Below, piece by piece: positions 10,368 through 19,384 of a DNA stretch of 64,000 bases. Numbering within the stretch: the stretch's first letter is position 1; every line of letters starts with the position of its first letter. The stretch comes from CAYUZU01 sp964448675 (GTDB lineage: Bacteria; Planctomycetota; Phycisphaerae; UBA1845; Fen-1342): the NCBI GenBank assembly GCA_964448675.1, contig CAYUZU010000008.1:62001-126000 (forward strand), given 5' to 3'. The notes beneath the pieces were generated by a model, which searched no databases, was not told where the DNA came from, and was given only the letters and a program-made list of their open reading frames with translations. Position numbers and translations under genes: made by a program.

Positions 10368-11108
10368 GTGTCCGATACACCGACCCCGCCGCAACCGCCG
10401 CTGCCCGAGACCGACACGGACGCGCAAGTGGAGTACAGGGACTTCGGGGCGATGCCACCCGCCATGGGCATGGCGACTGCGGCCCTGGTGCTGGGCATCG
10501 CGGCGATGGTGACCGGCTGCGTTTGCATCGGCGCTCTGTTGGGGGTTGTGGCGATCATCCTCGGCATCGTGGCGATCATGAAGGCCAAGGGCGATCCCTC
10601 CCGGTATGGTGGCAAGGGCCGGGCGATCGGGGGCATCATCACCGGTGCGGTCGGTATCGTCTTGACGATCGCGATGGTGGCCTTATGGGGCACGCTGCTG
10701 ACGATGTTCGCGCCGCAGGGGATGGCCGTGGCCAACCTGCAAATGGTTCAGACGGGACTCGCCGCGTACGAGCGGGCTCACGATGCCTACCCGCCCGATC
10801 TCCAGACACTGATCGGCGCCGGTAGCGTACCGGCCGCGGCCAGCCCGACCGGTGACCTGAGCGATGGCCTGACCTACTTCCCTGGCGTCCAGCCGGCGGA
10901 TCCCGGGTATTGGATCGTCGCGTACACGAAGATGGACATCTTCGGCCAGCAGATCTACTGGGTGCTGCAAAACGACGGCACGCTGGCACAGCTGCAAGGT
11001 CCACAGTTCGACGCGGCCCTTGATCGCTTCGAGCGTGAGTACGAAGAGCAGCGTGGCCAGCCGCCGGAGATGATCGAGGGTACCCCCATCGACGTGACAG
11101 GTTTGTGA
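10368..11108 (+). CDS. DUF4190-type membrane protein with pseudopilin-like tail
   Basis: The GTG at 10368 follows AAGGAGG at ideal distance, giving 246 residues. A proline-rich cytosolic start leads to two adjacent hydrophobic blocks (MGMATAALVLGIAAMV, LLGVVAIILGIVAIMKAKGDP, then GIITGAVGIVLTIAMVALWG), typical of DUF4190 small membrane proteins. The C-terminal part (QMVQTGLAAYERAHDAYPPDLQTLI) resembles the globular part of type II secretion pseudopilins, which often start with 'A...Y....G.YP..L..L'. The function is unknown. The fusion of a membrane anchor to a pilin-like head is reported here as observed, without proof of assembly into a pseudopilus. Confidence 0.7.
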   Translation: MSDTPTPPQPPLPETDTDAQVEYRDFGAMPPAMGMATAALVLGIAAMVTGCVCIGALLGVVAIILGIVAIMKAKGDPSRYGGKGRAIGGIITGAVGIVLTIAMVALWGTLLTMFAPQGMAVANLQMVQTGLAAYERAHDAYPPDLQTLIGAGSVPAAASPTGDLSDGLTYFPGVQPADPGYWIVAYTKMDIFGQQIYWVLQNDGTLAQLQGPQFDAALDRFEREYEEQRGQPPEMIEGTPIDVTGL

Positions 11109-11225
11109 CGGCGCTGGGCCACCGGCCCGCGCAACGACGGAGACGCCGGCGGCACGCTGCGCTACGCGCAGCCGGTGTCCTGCCTGGTGCCGGTACGCGG
11201 CTTCTGCGGTAGTGCCGTCACCCGC

Positions 11226-11663
11226 CTATTGCTTTTCCAGCCGTACCGCGCCGTTGTCGACGTCGATCTCGATGCTGCCGAACTTGATGGTCGTGCCGGC
11301 GCTGCCCTCGATGACGGTGTTGTCGTCGTTCAGCGTGCCGCGGAAGACCTGCCCGCTGCCGGCGAACGTCGCGTCGATGGTGACATTCTTGCCGTCGACG
11401 TCGCTGCGGCCGACCGGGCTGTTGTCGGTGAACGTCACGCTGCCGACCTTGTATTCCACCCGCGACAGGTCGCCGCGGGCGTCGAAGATGAGGAACGTCT
11501 CCGACAGGTCATCGCTTTGGTCCGTCGTGAGCTTCCACGTCCCCTGCAGGACGGCCTCGGGCAGGTCCGTCGGGCCCACGATCGGGCAACCGCCGGTCGA
11601 GAAAGCCACCAAGGCCGCCAGGCTCCCACAGGCGGCCAACCGCCAGACGTTCGTTCGCGTCAT
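11226..11663 (-). CDS. Small lipocalin-like lipoprotein of unknown function
   Basis: 145 residues. The start MTRTNVWRLAAC is supported by GGGAGAG upstream. The signal peptide ends at lipobox FSTGGC. The mature part (LQGTWKLTTDQSDD, then alternating short strands to the end) reads as a small beta-barrel. The opening GTW and repeated polar/hydrophobic alternation resemble lipocalin-like META/DUF domains. No enzyme motif is visible. Flanked by converging (10368) and codirectional (11867) genes, with 200 bp of gene-free sequence on its upstream side. Confidence 0.65.
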   Translation of the reverse strand: MTRTNVWRLAACGSLAALVAFSTGGCPIVGPTDLPEAVLQGTWKLTTDQSDDLSETFLIFDARGDLSRVEYKVGSVTFTDNSPVGRSDVDGKNVTIDATFAGSGQVFRGTLNDDNTVIEGSAGTTIKFGSIEIDVDNGAVRLEKQ

Positions 11664-11866
11664 GAACTCTCTCCCTCTGTTCAGGAACACCGCCGGCGGC
11701 GCCGCGTCGGCCCCAGACCTGTACACGACACCCGGCGCGGGCATTCTAGCGCCCCCCGACTGACCGTCAACGCACGGGGCGGGCGCTGCCGAAGGGCCGG
11801 CTCCACCCGCCGGAAATCTGCCGAGGTAGGACGGATTTCACCCGCCGGACAGGTGACCACGGACCG

Positions 11867-13168
11867 CTAATAGAACAGAAACACCCACCAGTTCTTCATC
11901 GGCTTGCCGTCATCGTCGAGGCTCTTGTTGTCCAGCCCCGGCATGCTCTGCATCCAGAACACCTGCCACTGCCCCATGCAGTCCGGCACCATGTCCACGT
12001 ACCGCTGCCACTTCTCCTTGCTGAACGGCAGGATCTTGTCCTGGCCGTTCTCGCCGTTGCGCCGGCGGTAGTTCTCGATCCGGCTCAGGACGGTGTACGG
12101 GCTTTCCAGGTCATAGTGATCGCGGGCGCCCGGCGGAAAGTGCACGTTGCCGCCGAAGGCGATGTACGGATCGATGCGGTATTCCTTGTCGTCGTACGTG
12201 ATCACCGCGACATCGCGCTCCGGGTAGGCGACGTGCTTGTCCTTGCCCCAAAGTGCGTAGAACGACTTGAACGGCAGGCCGTAGCGTTCGTCCATGTCCA
12301 GCTCGGCGTACTCGTTGAAGTACTTGCGGTAGTACGCCACCGCGTTGTGATTCGCGATCGCCTCGAGCTGGTGCCCGTAGTTCTCCATCTGGCAGCCGAT
12401 ACCACGGTGTGGGTTGAAGAACGCGATGCGGAAGCTGCGTCCCGCCCAGGGCATCGTCTTGTCGTGGCCGTTGCCCGCCGGCCCGCGCTTGCCCTTGATC
12501 GGCCGGGCGTGCTCGTCGTAATACTGCTTGTACTCGACCGTTTCCAGCGCCGGGGCCCGCTCACCCTCGTGCACCGCATAGAACCACAGCTCGTGCACGA
12601 AGCCGTGCTCGATCAGCTCCTGCAGGTTGAGGTGGCGCGACTCATCCCGCGGGTCGCGGAAGCCCAGGTGCGGCGCGAAGTCGTCGGTGAAGAACGCCCC
12701 GTAGTCGATCTCGATCCGCGACGCGTCCGGCGGCTGGGTCGGCATGCGGCTGCTCTTGCGCTGCTTGGTGCGCTGCGGCGGCTCGTCGCGCAGGTCGACG
12801 TACCTGATCACGTCATACTCCATGAACACCGGCGCGTCCGGGTTGTCGTAGCCGTGGTAGCGCGTCGCTTCGGCGAACACGTCGACGAACCGCGACGTCT
12901 GCTTGCGGATCGCCGCCATGTCCACGTCGTTGGCGAAGTTGAGCACGATGACCCGCGGCGCCATCCGGCGGATCCTGTCGTGGTTCTGCCACAGCCAGTC
13001 GTCGGAGTTGCGATAGCTGGTCTTGTTCGGCCAGACCGTCAGGTCGTCGCTCAGCCCCACGGGCGCGAGCGCCGGTTTCGTTGCCGCGGTTTCATCTGCC
13101 AGCAGCGTCGCGCACGCCGCCACGAGGCACAATCCCATTGCACAACATCGAGCACGCCATATCATCAT
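11867..13168 (-). CDS. Secreted protein of unknown function, 433 residues
   Basis: The N-terminus MMIWRARCCAMGLCLVAACATLLA is a signal peptide, possibly a lipoprotein (VAAC). The mature chain is rich in aromatic residues and His, with segments such as RVIVLNFANDVD, FFTDDFAPHLGFRDP and GIGCQMENYGHQLEAIANHNAV, and no domain I recognise. The strongly hydrophilic, Trp/Tyr-rich composition suggests an extracellular enzyme or carbohydrate-binding protein. GGAG precedes the tandem ATGATG start. Directly downstream of the MBOAT gene on the same strand after an 80-bp gap, so it may belong to the same envelope operon. Confidence 0.75.
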   Translation of the reverse strand: MMIWRARCCAMGLCLVAACATLLADETAATKPALAPVGLSDDLTVWPNKTSYRNSDDWLWQNHDRIRRMAPRVIVLNFANDVDMAAIRKQTSRFVDVFAEATRYHGYDNPDAPVFMEYDVIRYVDLRDEPPQRTKQRKSSRMPTQPPDASRIEIDYGAFFTDDFAPHLGFRDPRDESRHLNLQELIEHGFVHELWFYAVHEGERAPALETVEYKQYYDEHARPIKGKRGPAGNGHDKTMPWAGRSFRIAFFNPHRGIGCQMENYGHQLEAIANHNAVAYYRKYFNEYAELDMDERYGLPFKSFYALWGKDKHVAYPERDVAVITYDDKEYRIDPYIAFGGNVHFPPGARDHYDLESPYTVLSRIENYRRRNGENGQDKILPFSKEKWQRYVDMVPDCMGQWQVFWMQSMPGLDNKSLDDDGKPMKNWWVFLFY

Positions 13169-13248
13169 GAAGGCTCCTCAGGGGTGTTTCGCGGCATCAT
13201 CCTATGCCGGATTCCCGGCTGCGACAAACCCCCGGGGCTTCCGCTCCG

Positions 13249-14499
13249 CTACGCCAGCCGCTGCCACAACTCGCCCAGCAGCCGCAGGCCCAGGTGCTCG
13301 AAGTCGACGAAGATCATGACCGTGACGAGCTGATACTGGATCGTCAGCAGCCAGCTCAGCCCCCTCCACGCCCAGCGCACCGGCCCGCGCTGTGCCCACT
13401 GCGGCGCCGGCAGCCGATCCCACCAGCGCTGCACATTGAGCGCGACGACCTGCGTCAGGGCCCACGCCACGAACGACCACGCCGGCCCGTGCCACAGGCC
13501 GCAATACACGAAGACCATCAGGTAGTTGAGCACCACGTGCCGCCGGTTGCCGCCGAGCGGGATGTAGATGTACATGCGCAGCCAAGCGCCGAGCGTGATG
13601 TGCCAGCGGCGCCAGAAGTCGCGCACCGACGTTGCCAGCGGCAGCCAGTTGAAGTTGTTATCGACACGGATGCCGGTCCACAGGCTCAGTGCCACGGCCA
13701 GCTCGTTGTAGGTCCACAGCAGCAGGTACACCTGGGCCGGCACGAGATACAGCACCCGCAGCAGTTCGCCGGTCGTGTAGTCGCCGGGCGTCGAAAAGAA
13801 ATCGGCCGCCCGCACCTGCGGGATCTGCCGCGCGACGAAGCCCAGCGCCACGCCGCCGAGCAGAAACATGCCGAAGCGCTTGAGCCCCGCGCCCCACCGG
13901 ATGCCCTGCCGCGGATTCCAGGCGTCGAATCGCTCGAGGAACTGCTCGCGCAATACCACCGGTCCCAGCCGCATGCACGGTGGGTACAGCAGCCACGCGG
14001 CGGTATCGAGCAAGCGCCGTGCCTGGCCCGGCTCGCGTGCCAACTGTACGCCCCAGGCGATCAGGCGCAGCAACAGGTACGCGAGCCCGACATTGTGCAG
14101 CGCCTGCAACCGCGACGGATACCACGCCATCTGCGTCGCGTACCACCAGAATGGCGCGATCCACGCGTGCAGGCCCAGCCACACCAGCGCGATCATGCTC
14201 CGCTCGCGTAGCACGCCACGCCGCCGCCAGCGCGCCAGCAGCAGCAGCCACGTCACCCCACCGGCCAGCCAGCCGAGCACGACCAGCGTGCCGATCGCAT
14301 GCAGCGTGATGAGCAGCCAAATCAGCGCAACGCTGATTAGTGCCCCGGCCCGATGCCGGCGCGCGATCAGCCACACCAGCGGCAGCAGCGGCAGGTAGAC
14401 GAGCAGGCCGAACGGGCCCGCGAGAATCTCGATCGGGCCGAGCGGCGGCGCGAGGGTCAGGGGGTTCGGTAGGGGCGGCAGCGCGGGGAGCACGCTCAC
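13249..14499 (-). CDS. MBOAT-family O-acyltransferase (AlgI-like)
   Basis: A polytopic membrane protein (416 residues) of the membrane-bound O-acyltransferase family. These enzymes move acyl groups, often acetyl, onto exported polymers such as alginate, peptidoglycan or teichoic acids. Family signatures are DFWRRWHITLGAWLRMYIYI, PLGGNRR, and the catalytic His in VYCGLWHGPAW. The GTG start overlaps the stop of the LysM/L,D-transpeptidase gene by 4 bp (GTGA), so the two are translationally coupled. That coupling argues for modification of a cell-wall polymer. No AlgJ/AlgX-like partner is seen next to it. Confidence 0.9.
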   Translation of the reverse strand: MSVLPALPPLPNPLTLAPPLGPIEILAGPFGLLVYLPLLPLVWLIARRHRAGALISVALIWLLITLHAIGTLVVLGWLAGGVTWLLLLARWRRRGVLRERSMIALVWLGLHAWIAPFWWYATQMAWYPSRLQALHNVGLAYLLLRLIAWGVQLAREPGQARRLLDTAAWLLYPPCMRLGPVVLREQFLERFDAWNPRQGIRWGAGLKRFGMFLLGGVALGFVARQIPQVRAADFFSTPGDYTTGELLRVLYLVPAQVYLLLWTYNELAVALSLWTGIRVDNNFNWLPLATSVRDFWRRWHITLGAWLRMYIYIPLGGNRRHVVLNYLMVFVYCGLWHGPAWSFVAWALTQVVALNVQRWWDRLPAPQWAQRGPVRWAWRGLSWLLTIQYQLVTVMIFVDFEHLGLRLLGELWQRLA

Positions 14500-15632
14500 G
14501 GCACGATCGTCACCGTCGAGTAACCGGGCATCAGCAGACGATACAGAAACGCCACTTCATCATTGTGCATTCGCACGCAGCCCATCGACACGGCCTGGCC
14601 GATGGTCTCCGGCTCGATGGTGCCGTGAATACCGTAGCCGCCGCGGCCGACCGCGTCTCCCTTGATGCCCTCCAGCCCGATCCAGCGTTCGCCCAGCGGG
14701 TTCTCCGGATCGTTGCCGGGAATGATGCGCTTGTCAGGCGCGGACGCGGGCGGATAGTACGTCGGGTTCTCCAGGCGGTTCTTGACCTTCCACACGCCCT
14801 CCGGCGTGCCGTTCTCGGTGCCCAGCGCCACACGGTAGCTGCGCAGGTAGGTGTCGCCCAGATAGACGTCGAGTCGAAACGCCGACTTGTCGATCTTGGC
14901 GTGGAACGGGCCGCGCGGCACCTTCAAGCGCTGGCCCGCGCGAATCGCACGCGGGTTGCTGATGTTGTTGATGGACTGGATGACCTCGTCCGGTACGCGG
15001 AACTTCTTGCCGATGTTGATCAGCACGTCGCCGGACTCGACCGTGTAGCGGTCCACCAGCGGATCGCTGGGCAAGACGCGCGCGCTGAAGATGGTCTCGT
15101 CGGCCAGGTGTGTGAGCAACGATCGCACCTCGTCCTCCACGGCCTCGTCCGGGCCGCTGCGGAGCATGCGGTTGAGACGCTCGCGCGCCGCGACGAGCTT
15201 ACCGTCAGCGATCAACTGACGCGCCGTCTCGATTGCCGGATTGTCTGACTTGCCGGCTCGCGCCATGCGGTCGTTGCTGGCGTCGTCATCGTTGTTTACG
15301 TTTTCGATGGTGAGATCAGTCGGCGTTGGGCTTGGGGTTTGGTCGACAACGTCGAGATCGCTGGCGGGAAGGGGGGCGTCGTGCTTCGACGGGTCGGGAT
15401 ACTCGTCGGCCACGAGTTTGACGTCGTTCCAATTCGGGTCGCTCGCGTCATCGTCCTGGTCCACCACCGCCAATGTCTCGGTGGGTGCCGGCGCATCCGT
15501 TGTGCCGAGCAGGGTCGGCGGTTCCTCGGCCGGCGTGAGCATCCACCAGCCGCCATAACCCACCACGACGACGGCAACGACGCCGAAGATCATCCGGTTC
15601 CGTCTGGCACGCTGTTTCCGCGTCGGTCGCAC
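14496..15632 (-). CDS. LysM-containing L,D-transpeptidase (YkuD)
   Basis: Periplasmic cross-linking or anchoring enzyme of peptidoglycan. The GTG at 15632 is chosen because AGGAGG lies seven bases upstream; it gives 378 residues. A membrane anchor is near the N-terminus (FGVVAVVVVGYGGWWML), followed by an acidic Pro/Thr linker. A helical segment (AIETARQLIADGKLVAARE) follows, then a LysM domain (YTVESGDVLINIGKKF ... GQRLKVP). The YkuD catalytic domain has IHGTIEPETIG and SMGCVRM with the nucleophilic Cys. Overlaps the MBOAT gene downstream. It implies a peptidoglycan sacculus in this organism. Confidence 0.93.
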   Translation of the reverse strand: MRPTRKQRARRNRMIFGVVAVVVVGYGGWWMLTPAEEPPTLLGTTDAPAPTETLAVVDQDDDASDPNWNDVKLVADEYPDPSKHDAPLPASDLDVVDQTPSPTPTDLTIENVNNDDDASNDRMARAGKSDNPAIETARQLIADGKLVAARERLNRMLRSGPDEAVEDEVRSLLTHLADETIFSARVLPSDPLVDRYTVESGDVLINIGKKFRVPDEVIQSINNISNPRAIRAGQRLKVPRGPFHAKIDKSAFRLDVYLGDTYLRSYRVALGTENGTPEGVWKVKNRLENPTYYPPASAPDKRIIPGNDPENPLGERWIGLEGIKGDAVGRGGYGIHGTIEPETIGQAVSMGCVRMHNDEVAFLYRLLMPGYSTVTIVP

Positions 15633-15903
15633 GATACTACCTCCTGGGCTGTCCATGCCCACCGGGGCGGCGCCCCGATCATTCCACGCCGGGCCTCCCT
15701 GTCCGGCTGCCGAGAAATCCTGCTCGTGAGCCTTGGCACACAGGCCAGACCCCACCACTACACCATATCGCGTTGCCGGCACCGGTACCACCAGGAAATC
15801 CGCCCCGCGGCTCGCCGGGACACTGGCAATCTCGCCAACCCGCGATAGACTGCGCGCGAGCTCGCATGGACGCGAGCCTGGCATCGCATGGAGGCGAGCC
15901 CGC

Positions 15904-16944
15904 ATGGCCCGTGCCAGAACCGCCCCGCCCACCGGCCGCGGCCGGCCGGAATTCCACGGCACGCCCGCGTTCGAGCGCTCGCTGGCGGATTTCCGTGTCT
16001 ACCAGAACGTCGAGTTGGGCCTGTCGCCCAACACCGTTACAGCTTATCGGCGGGACCTGCTGCGTTTTGGTGATTTCCTGCGCCGCCAGGGCCTCGACGA
16101 CTGGACGGCCCTCACGCACGACGTGATCCAGCAATACCTCGTTGAGCAGGCCGACACCCACCACAAGGAAACCACCCTCGCGCGCCGCGTGGTGGCGCTG
16201 CGCATGTGGCTACGCTGGCTGTATGAGACCCGGCAGATCCCTGGCGACCTCACGACGCTGATCGAGCTCCCCAAGCGCTGGCAGCGCCTGCCCGAGACGC
16301 TCAACCTCGACCGCACCACCGAGCTGGTCACCGCCCCCGACCCGGACCACCCCCTGGCCCTGCGCGACCGCGCCATCCTCGAGCTGTTCTACGCGTCCGG
16401 CTTGCGCGTGAGCGAGCTCTGCGGTTTGCGCGAGGGAGATTTGAACCTCGCCGCCGGCTACGTGCGGTGCATGGGCAAGGGGCGCAAGGAGCGCGTCACC
16501 CCCGTGGGCCAGCATGCCCGCGACGCGGTCGAGGCCTACTGCGAGCACCTGCGGCCAAAGCTGATCGAAGAAGGCCTGCTGCGCGGCCGCTGGAAAACAC
16601 CGCTGACGAAGGCCGTCCGCGCGACGCTGCCGCTGTTTCTGTCACGCACGGGCGGCCGCATGGAACGCACCGCCGTGTGGCGGATCGTGCGCCGCGAAGC
16701 CCGGCGGCGCGGGATCAGCGGCAAGGTCAGCCCGCACACGCTGCGGCACAGCTTCGCGACGCACCTGCTCGAAGGTGGGGCCGACCTGCGCGTGGTGCAG
16801 GAGCTGCTCGGCCACGCCAGCATCTCCACAACGGAGATCTACACCCACGTGCAGACCAAGCGCCTCAAGGAGATCCACGCTCGCTGTCACCCGCGCGGGC
16901 AGGCCGAAGTCGATCGTCGGCCCGCGCCGGGGCAGGCAGGCTGA
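15904..16944 (+). CDS. xer: Tyrosine site-specific recombinase, XerC/XerD type
   Basis: A 346-residue recombinase, probably for chromosome dimer resolution at dif. The N-terminal SAM-like DNA-binding domain is FERSLADFRVYQNVELGLSP onward. The catalytic domain has Arg in ASGLRVSELCGL, the HTLRHSFATHL box (HxxR), His in LLGHASISTT and the nucleophile Tyr in IYTHV. An insertion of about 25 residues before the second half (LIEEGLLRGRWKTPLTKAV) makes it slightly longer than typical XerD. The start at 15904 follows GGAGGCG. No integration hallmarks surround it, so a housekeeping role is favoured over a phage integrase. Confidence 0.88.
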   Translation: MARARTAPPTGRGRPEFHGTPAFERSLADFRVYQNVELGLSPNTVTAYRRDLLRFGDFLRRQGLDDWTALTHDVIQQYLVEQADTHHKETTLARRVVALRMWLRWLYETRQIPGDLTTLIELPKRWQRLPETLNLDRTTELVTAPDPDHPLALRDRAILELFYASGLRVSELCGLREGDLNLAAGYVRCMGKGRKERVTPVGQHARDAVEAYCEHLRPKLIEEGLLRGRWKTPLTKAVRATLPLFLSRTGGRMERTAVWRIVRREARRRGISGKVSPHTLRHSFATHLLEGGADLRVVQELLGHASISTTEIYTHVQTKRLKEIHARCHPRGQAEVDRRPAPGQAG

Positions 16945-17169
16945 CTGGCACGCGGCGGGCGGAACCGCGCCGCGGAGTGGGATTGGCCGGCCGAAAACCG
17001 CCGGCGATGAAACCCCAGCGTGTTGTCGCGGGTACAAAAGGCTGGTTTGGCTCGGCTCGTTGGGCTAGGCTGCTGAGCAGCGGCCACGGCGCCCGAGCCG
17101 CCAGGGTGCCATTGCTCTCGAGCAGTGCCGCCGCGAGGCGGCGTCGAACCTACGTTCTGGAAGGAGTAC

Positions 17170-17409
17170 ATGATGCGGATGTTGATGCGATGGGGCGGGT
17201 GGCGACTGGTCGCCGCGGCGAGTGGAACCACGCTGTTTTTGCAGGGCTGCGACCCGGACACGCGGGCTGCTGTTGAGGATGGCATTATCAATAGCAGCAG
17301 CAGTCTGCTGGGTGCGTTCCTGCGCGCGACGATCGAGGTCGTCGGCGAGGGGGCGGACAGCGCCAGTGCCCGCGTGATCACGGAAGCCGTCCAGGTACTT
17401 GTCGCCTGA
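17170..17409 (+). CDS. Small putative lipoprotein (79 residues)
   Basis: AAGGAG sits at 17161-17166, just ahead of tandem ATGATG codons; the second ATG (17173) has the better spacing. The product is MMRMLMRWGGWRLVAAA followed by SGTTLFLQGC, a signal peptide with lipobox LQGC at residues 24-27. It ends in an amphipathic helix rich in Ala, Val and Ser (RATIEVVGEGADSASARV). No enzyme motif. It has the same plan as the micro-lipoproteins at 60492 and 63038-63762, though longer. A hairpin with a GCGA tetraloop (GCCGCC/GGCGGC) lies about 30 bp upstream. Confidence 0.7.
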   Translation: MMRMLMRWGGWRLVAAASGTTLFLQGCDPDTRAAVEDGIINSSSSLLGAFLRATIEVVGEGADSASARVITEAVQVLVA

Positions 17410-17450
17410 TCGCTCCGCCTCGTCCCGGGCCCGCTTTGCCGGAAAAAGCC

Positions 17451-17490
17451 GACGCCCGATGCGGCTTCAGGCGGGTCCACATCGGGCGTC
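17451..17490 (-). terminator. Intrinsic terminator of the Cys-rich small protein gene
   Basis: GACGCCCGATG (17451-17461) pairs perfectly with CATCGGGCGTC (17480-17490). On the minus strand the hairpin is followed within two bases by a CTTTTT tract, so it terminates transcription arriving from 17527-17859. It also lies 40 bp past the converging small lipoprotein gene. Confidence 0.75.
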
Positions 17491-17526
17491 TATCACAACG
17501 GGCGAAAAAGGAGGCTCGTTGGGGGG

Positions 17527-17859
17527 TTACGTCTCCACAAATCGCTTCTTGAACGCACGCCACGCCTCACACTGCTCCGGATCCGAGCAGCACACGTCAC
17601 GGATGTACTCATAGAACACGTCCGGCGAGCGGTTGATGTCCCGGCGGAAGGGGCACTTCAGCGCGATACGCGGCCGTGAGGGACGCCGGCCGGAGATCAC
17701 GGAGCGGATGTACACCTGGTTCCTGCCGGCCGTGCACTTCATCTCGGCATTGAGGCGGTTCTGCATCTGACTCAGGTTGCCGGTCAGCTCCTCGGGCGTG
17801 AGGGCGGGCCCGGTGGCCTTGTCAGTCGTCGGGTTGTAACGGCGTGCGGGCGAACTCAT
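17527..17859 (-). CDS. Cys-containing small cytoplasmic protein, unknown function
   Basis: 110 residues beginning MSSPARRYNPTTDK, supported by GGGAGG six bases before the ATG. There is no signal peptide or membrane segment. Five cysteines lie in short groups (EMKCTAG, LKCPFRR, VCCSDPEQC), which could bind a metal. The C-terminal DVFYEYIRDVCCSDPEQCEA looks like an intact folded helix. Its own terminator follows, and a structured 86-bp element lies in its upstream gap. I do not recognise the family. Confidence 0.7.
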   Translation of the reverse strand: MSSPARRYNPTTDKATGPALTPEELTGNLSQMQNRLNAEMKCTAGRNQVYIRSVISGRRPSRPRIALKCPFRRDINRSPDVFYEYIRDVCCSDPEQCEAWRAFKKRFVET

Positions 17860-18065
17860 CGCATACCTCCCAGAAAGAAGGTTTCAGGCGAGGACGCGCG
17901 GCACGTGCGGGCAGGGCGCGAAAAACCCCCGGCCGGGCGGGCGCGGCGGAGGAGGCAGGGACCGCGCACGCCCGACCCGGTCGCATAGTGACACCTGCGA
18001 GCGTGGAGGGAACGCCCGCGCGCACTAATCACCAGTCGCGTTCTCGAGGAATCTCTTTTTGTCGG

Positions 18066-18151
18066 GGTTAGGTGGCGGTGAGGGATGCAGTACAGTTGAT
18101 GAAAGAATAACTGTTAAGAGTGCGGATGATATATGATCACCACGCCTAACC
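18066..18151 (-). other. Structured AT-richer element upstream of the Cys-rich small gene
   Basis: The gene-free stretch 17860-18203 contains a marked local drop in GC. Read on the minus strand, GGTTAGG plus TGG (with a two-base CG bulge) pairs with CCACCTAACC at the far end. An inner hairpin (ACAGTT/AACTGT, 18092-18114) lies within. GATCATATATCATC inside is also nearly palindromic. It lies between galE and 17859 on the same strand, so it may be a 5' leader element of the small gene or a galE 3' structure. No known riboswitch consensus was recognised. Confidence 0.4.
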
Positions 18152-18203
18152 TTCCATTCACAGTATATCGGTTCGGCCCGTCTTTGGAAGTGCCTTTTTC
18201 GGA

Positions 18204-19193
18204 TTATTCGCGATCGAATCCGTTCGGGTGGCCTTGGTGCCAGCGCCACGCCGTATCAATAAGAGCCTTTACGTCCTTATAACGAGGCTCCCAGCCATAG
18301 CGCGCACGGATCTTGCTCGCGTCGGCGTACAAGGAGGGCGGATCGCCCGGGCGCCGCGGCGCCTCAACCACCGGGATGGGGTGGCCGGTGACCTCGCGGG
18401 CGGCGTTGATGATCTCCAGCACGCTGATGCCGATGCCCGTGCCGACGTTGTATCGTTCCGCGGTGCCCTCGGGACAATCCTGCACGGCGCGGAGATGGGC
18501 GTCGGCGAGGTCATTCACATGGATGTAATCGCGCACGCACGAGCCGTCCGGCGTCGGGTAGTCGGTGCCGAACGCCTTGATGTGCTCGCGCTTGCCCAGT
18601 GGGACCTGAAGCACAAGCGGGATCAGGTGCGTCTCGGGATCGTGGTCTTCGCCGATGTCGCCGGCCTCGTCGGCGCCGGAAGCATTGAAGTAGCGCAGTG
18701 CGACCGAGCCCAACCCCCAGGCCTGAGCGCAGTCTTCGAGCATGAGTTCGACAGCGTACTTGGTGTTGCCGTAGGGATTGATGGGATCGCGGGCCTGGTT
18801 CTCAGTGATGGGGAGGTCCTCGGGTTCGCCGTGGACAGCGCACGTGCTCGAAAAAATGAATCGTTTCACCTGGTGCGCTTCCATGGTCTCCAGCAGATTC
18901 AACGTGTTGGCGACGTTGTTGTGCCAATACTTCAGCGGCGCGGTCACCGATTCGCCCACGTTGATGAATGCCGCAAAGTGCATCGCGGCATCGAAGCGCC
19001 CTGCTTCAAAGACGCCGTCGAGTGTAGCACGATCGCCGAGGTCTCCCTGGACGAAAGTGGCCTGCGGATCAATGGCCTGGCGGTGCCCCGCGCTGAGGTT
19101 GTCGTACACCGTGACCTGGTGGCCTTCCTTGACCAGCCGACGAACACAATGACTGCCCACGTACCCGGCACCACCCACCACGAAGATCCGCAT
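18204..19193 (-). CDS. galE: UDP-glucose 4-epimerase
   Basis: Interconverts UDP-glucose and UDP-galactose (or the GlcNAc/GalNAc pair), supplying sugar nucleotides for glycans. 329 residues, normal length. The NAD-binding start is MRIFVVGGAGYVGSHCVRRL, which fixes the start at 19193. Catalytic residues are Ser-Thr in FSSTCAVHGEP and YxxxK in NPYGNTKYAVE. SALRYFNASGADE-type and KIRARYGWEPRY C-terminal segments are present (VALRYFNASGADEAG, ASKIRARYGWEPRY). It is divergent from the mutS-neuABC run, so the sugar-nucleotide theme is local without being cotranscribed. Confidence 0.95.
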   Translation of the reverse strand: MRIFVVGGAGYVGSHCVRRLVKEGHQVTVYDNLSAGHRQAIDPQATFVQGDLGDRATLDGVFEAGRFDAAMHFAAFINVGESVTAPLKYWHNNVANTLNLLETMEAHQVKRFIFSSTCAVHGEPEDLPITENQARDPINPYGNTKYAVELMLEDCAQAWGLGSVALRYFNASGADEAGDIGEDHDPETHLIPLVLQVPLGKREHIKAFGTDYPTPDGSCVRDYIHVNDLADAHLRAVQDCPEGTAERYNVGTGIGISVLEIINAAREVTGHPIPVVEAPRRPGDPPSLYADASKIRARYGWEPRYKDVKALIDTAWRWHQGHPNGFDRE

Positions 19194-19384
19194 GTCCTGT
19201 TGCCCTCTGCGCCTTCTTGCGTGTCGTTCTCGACCCCGGGAGCGGTCGCCCGCTGCGAACGCCCACGAAGCCGGCATCTTGCCCGGGGGGCCGGCCGGCC
19301 GTCAACTGGCTACCGGCAGTTTCGCCCGGGCACGGGGCCGGGATTCCTCTTTCGCGGGTCCGCGACGTCGGCTAGATTCGAGGC

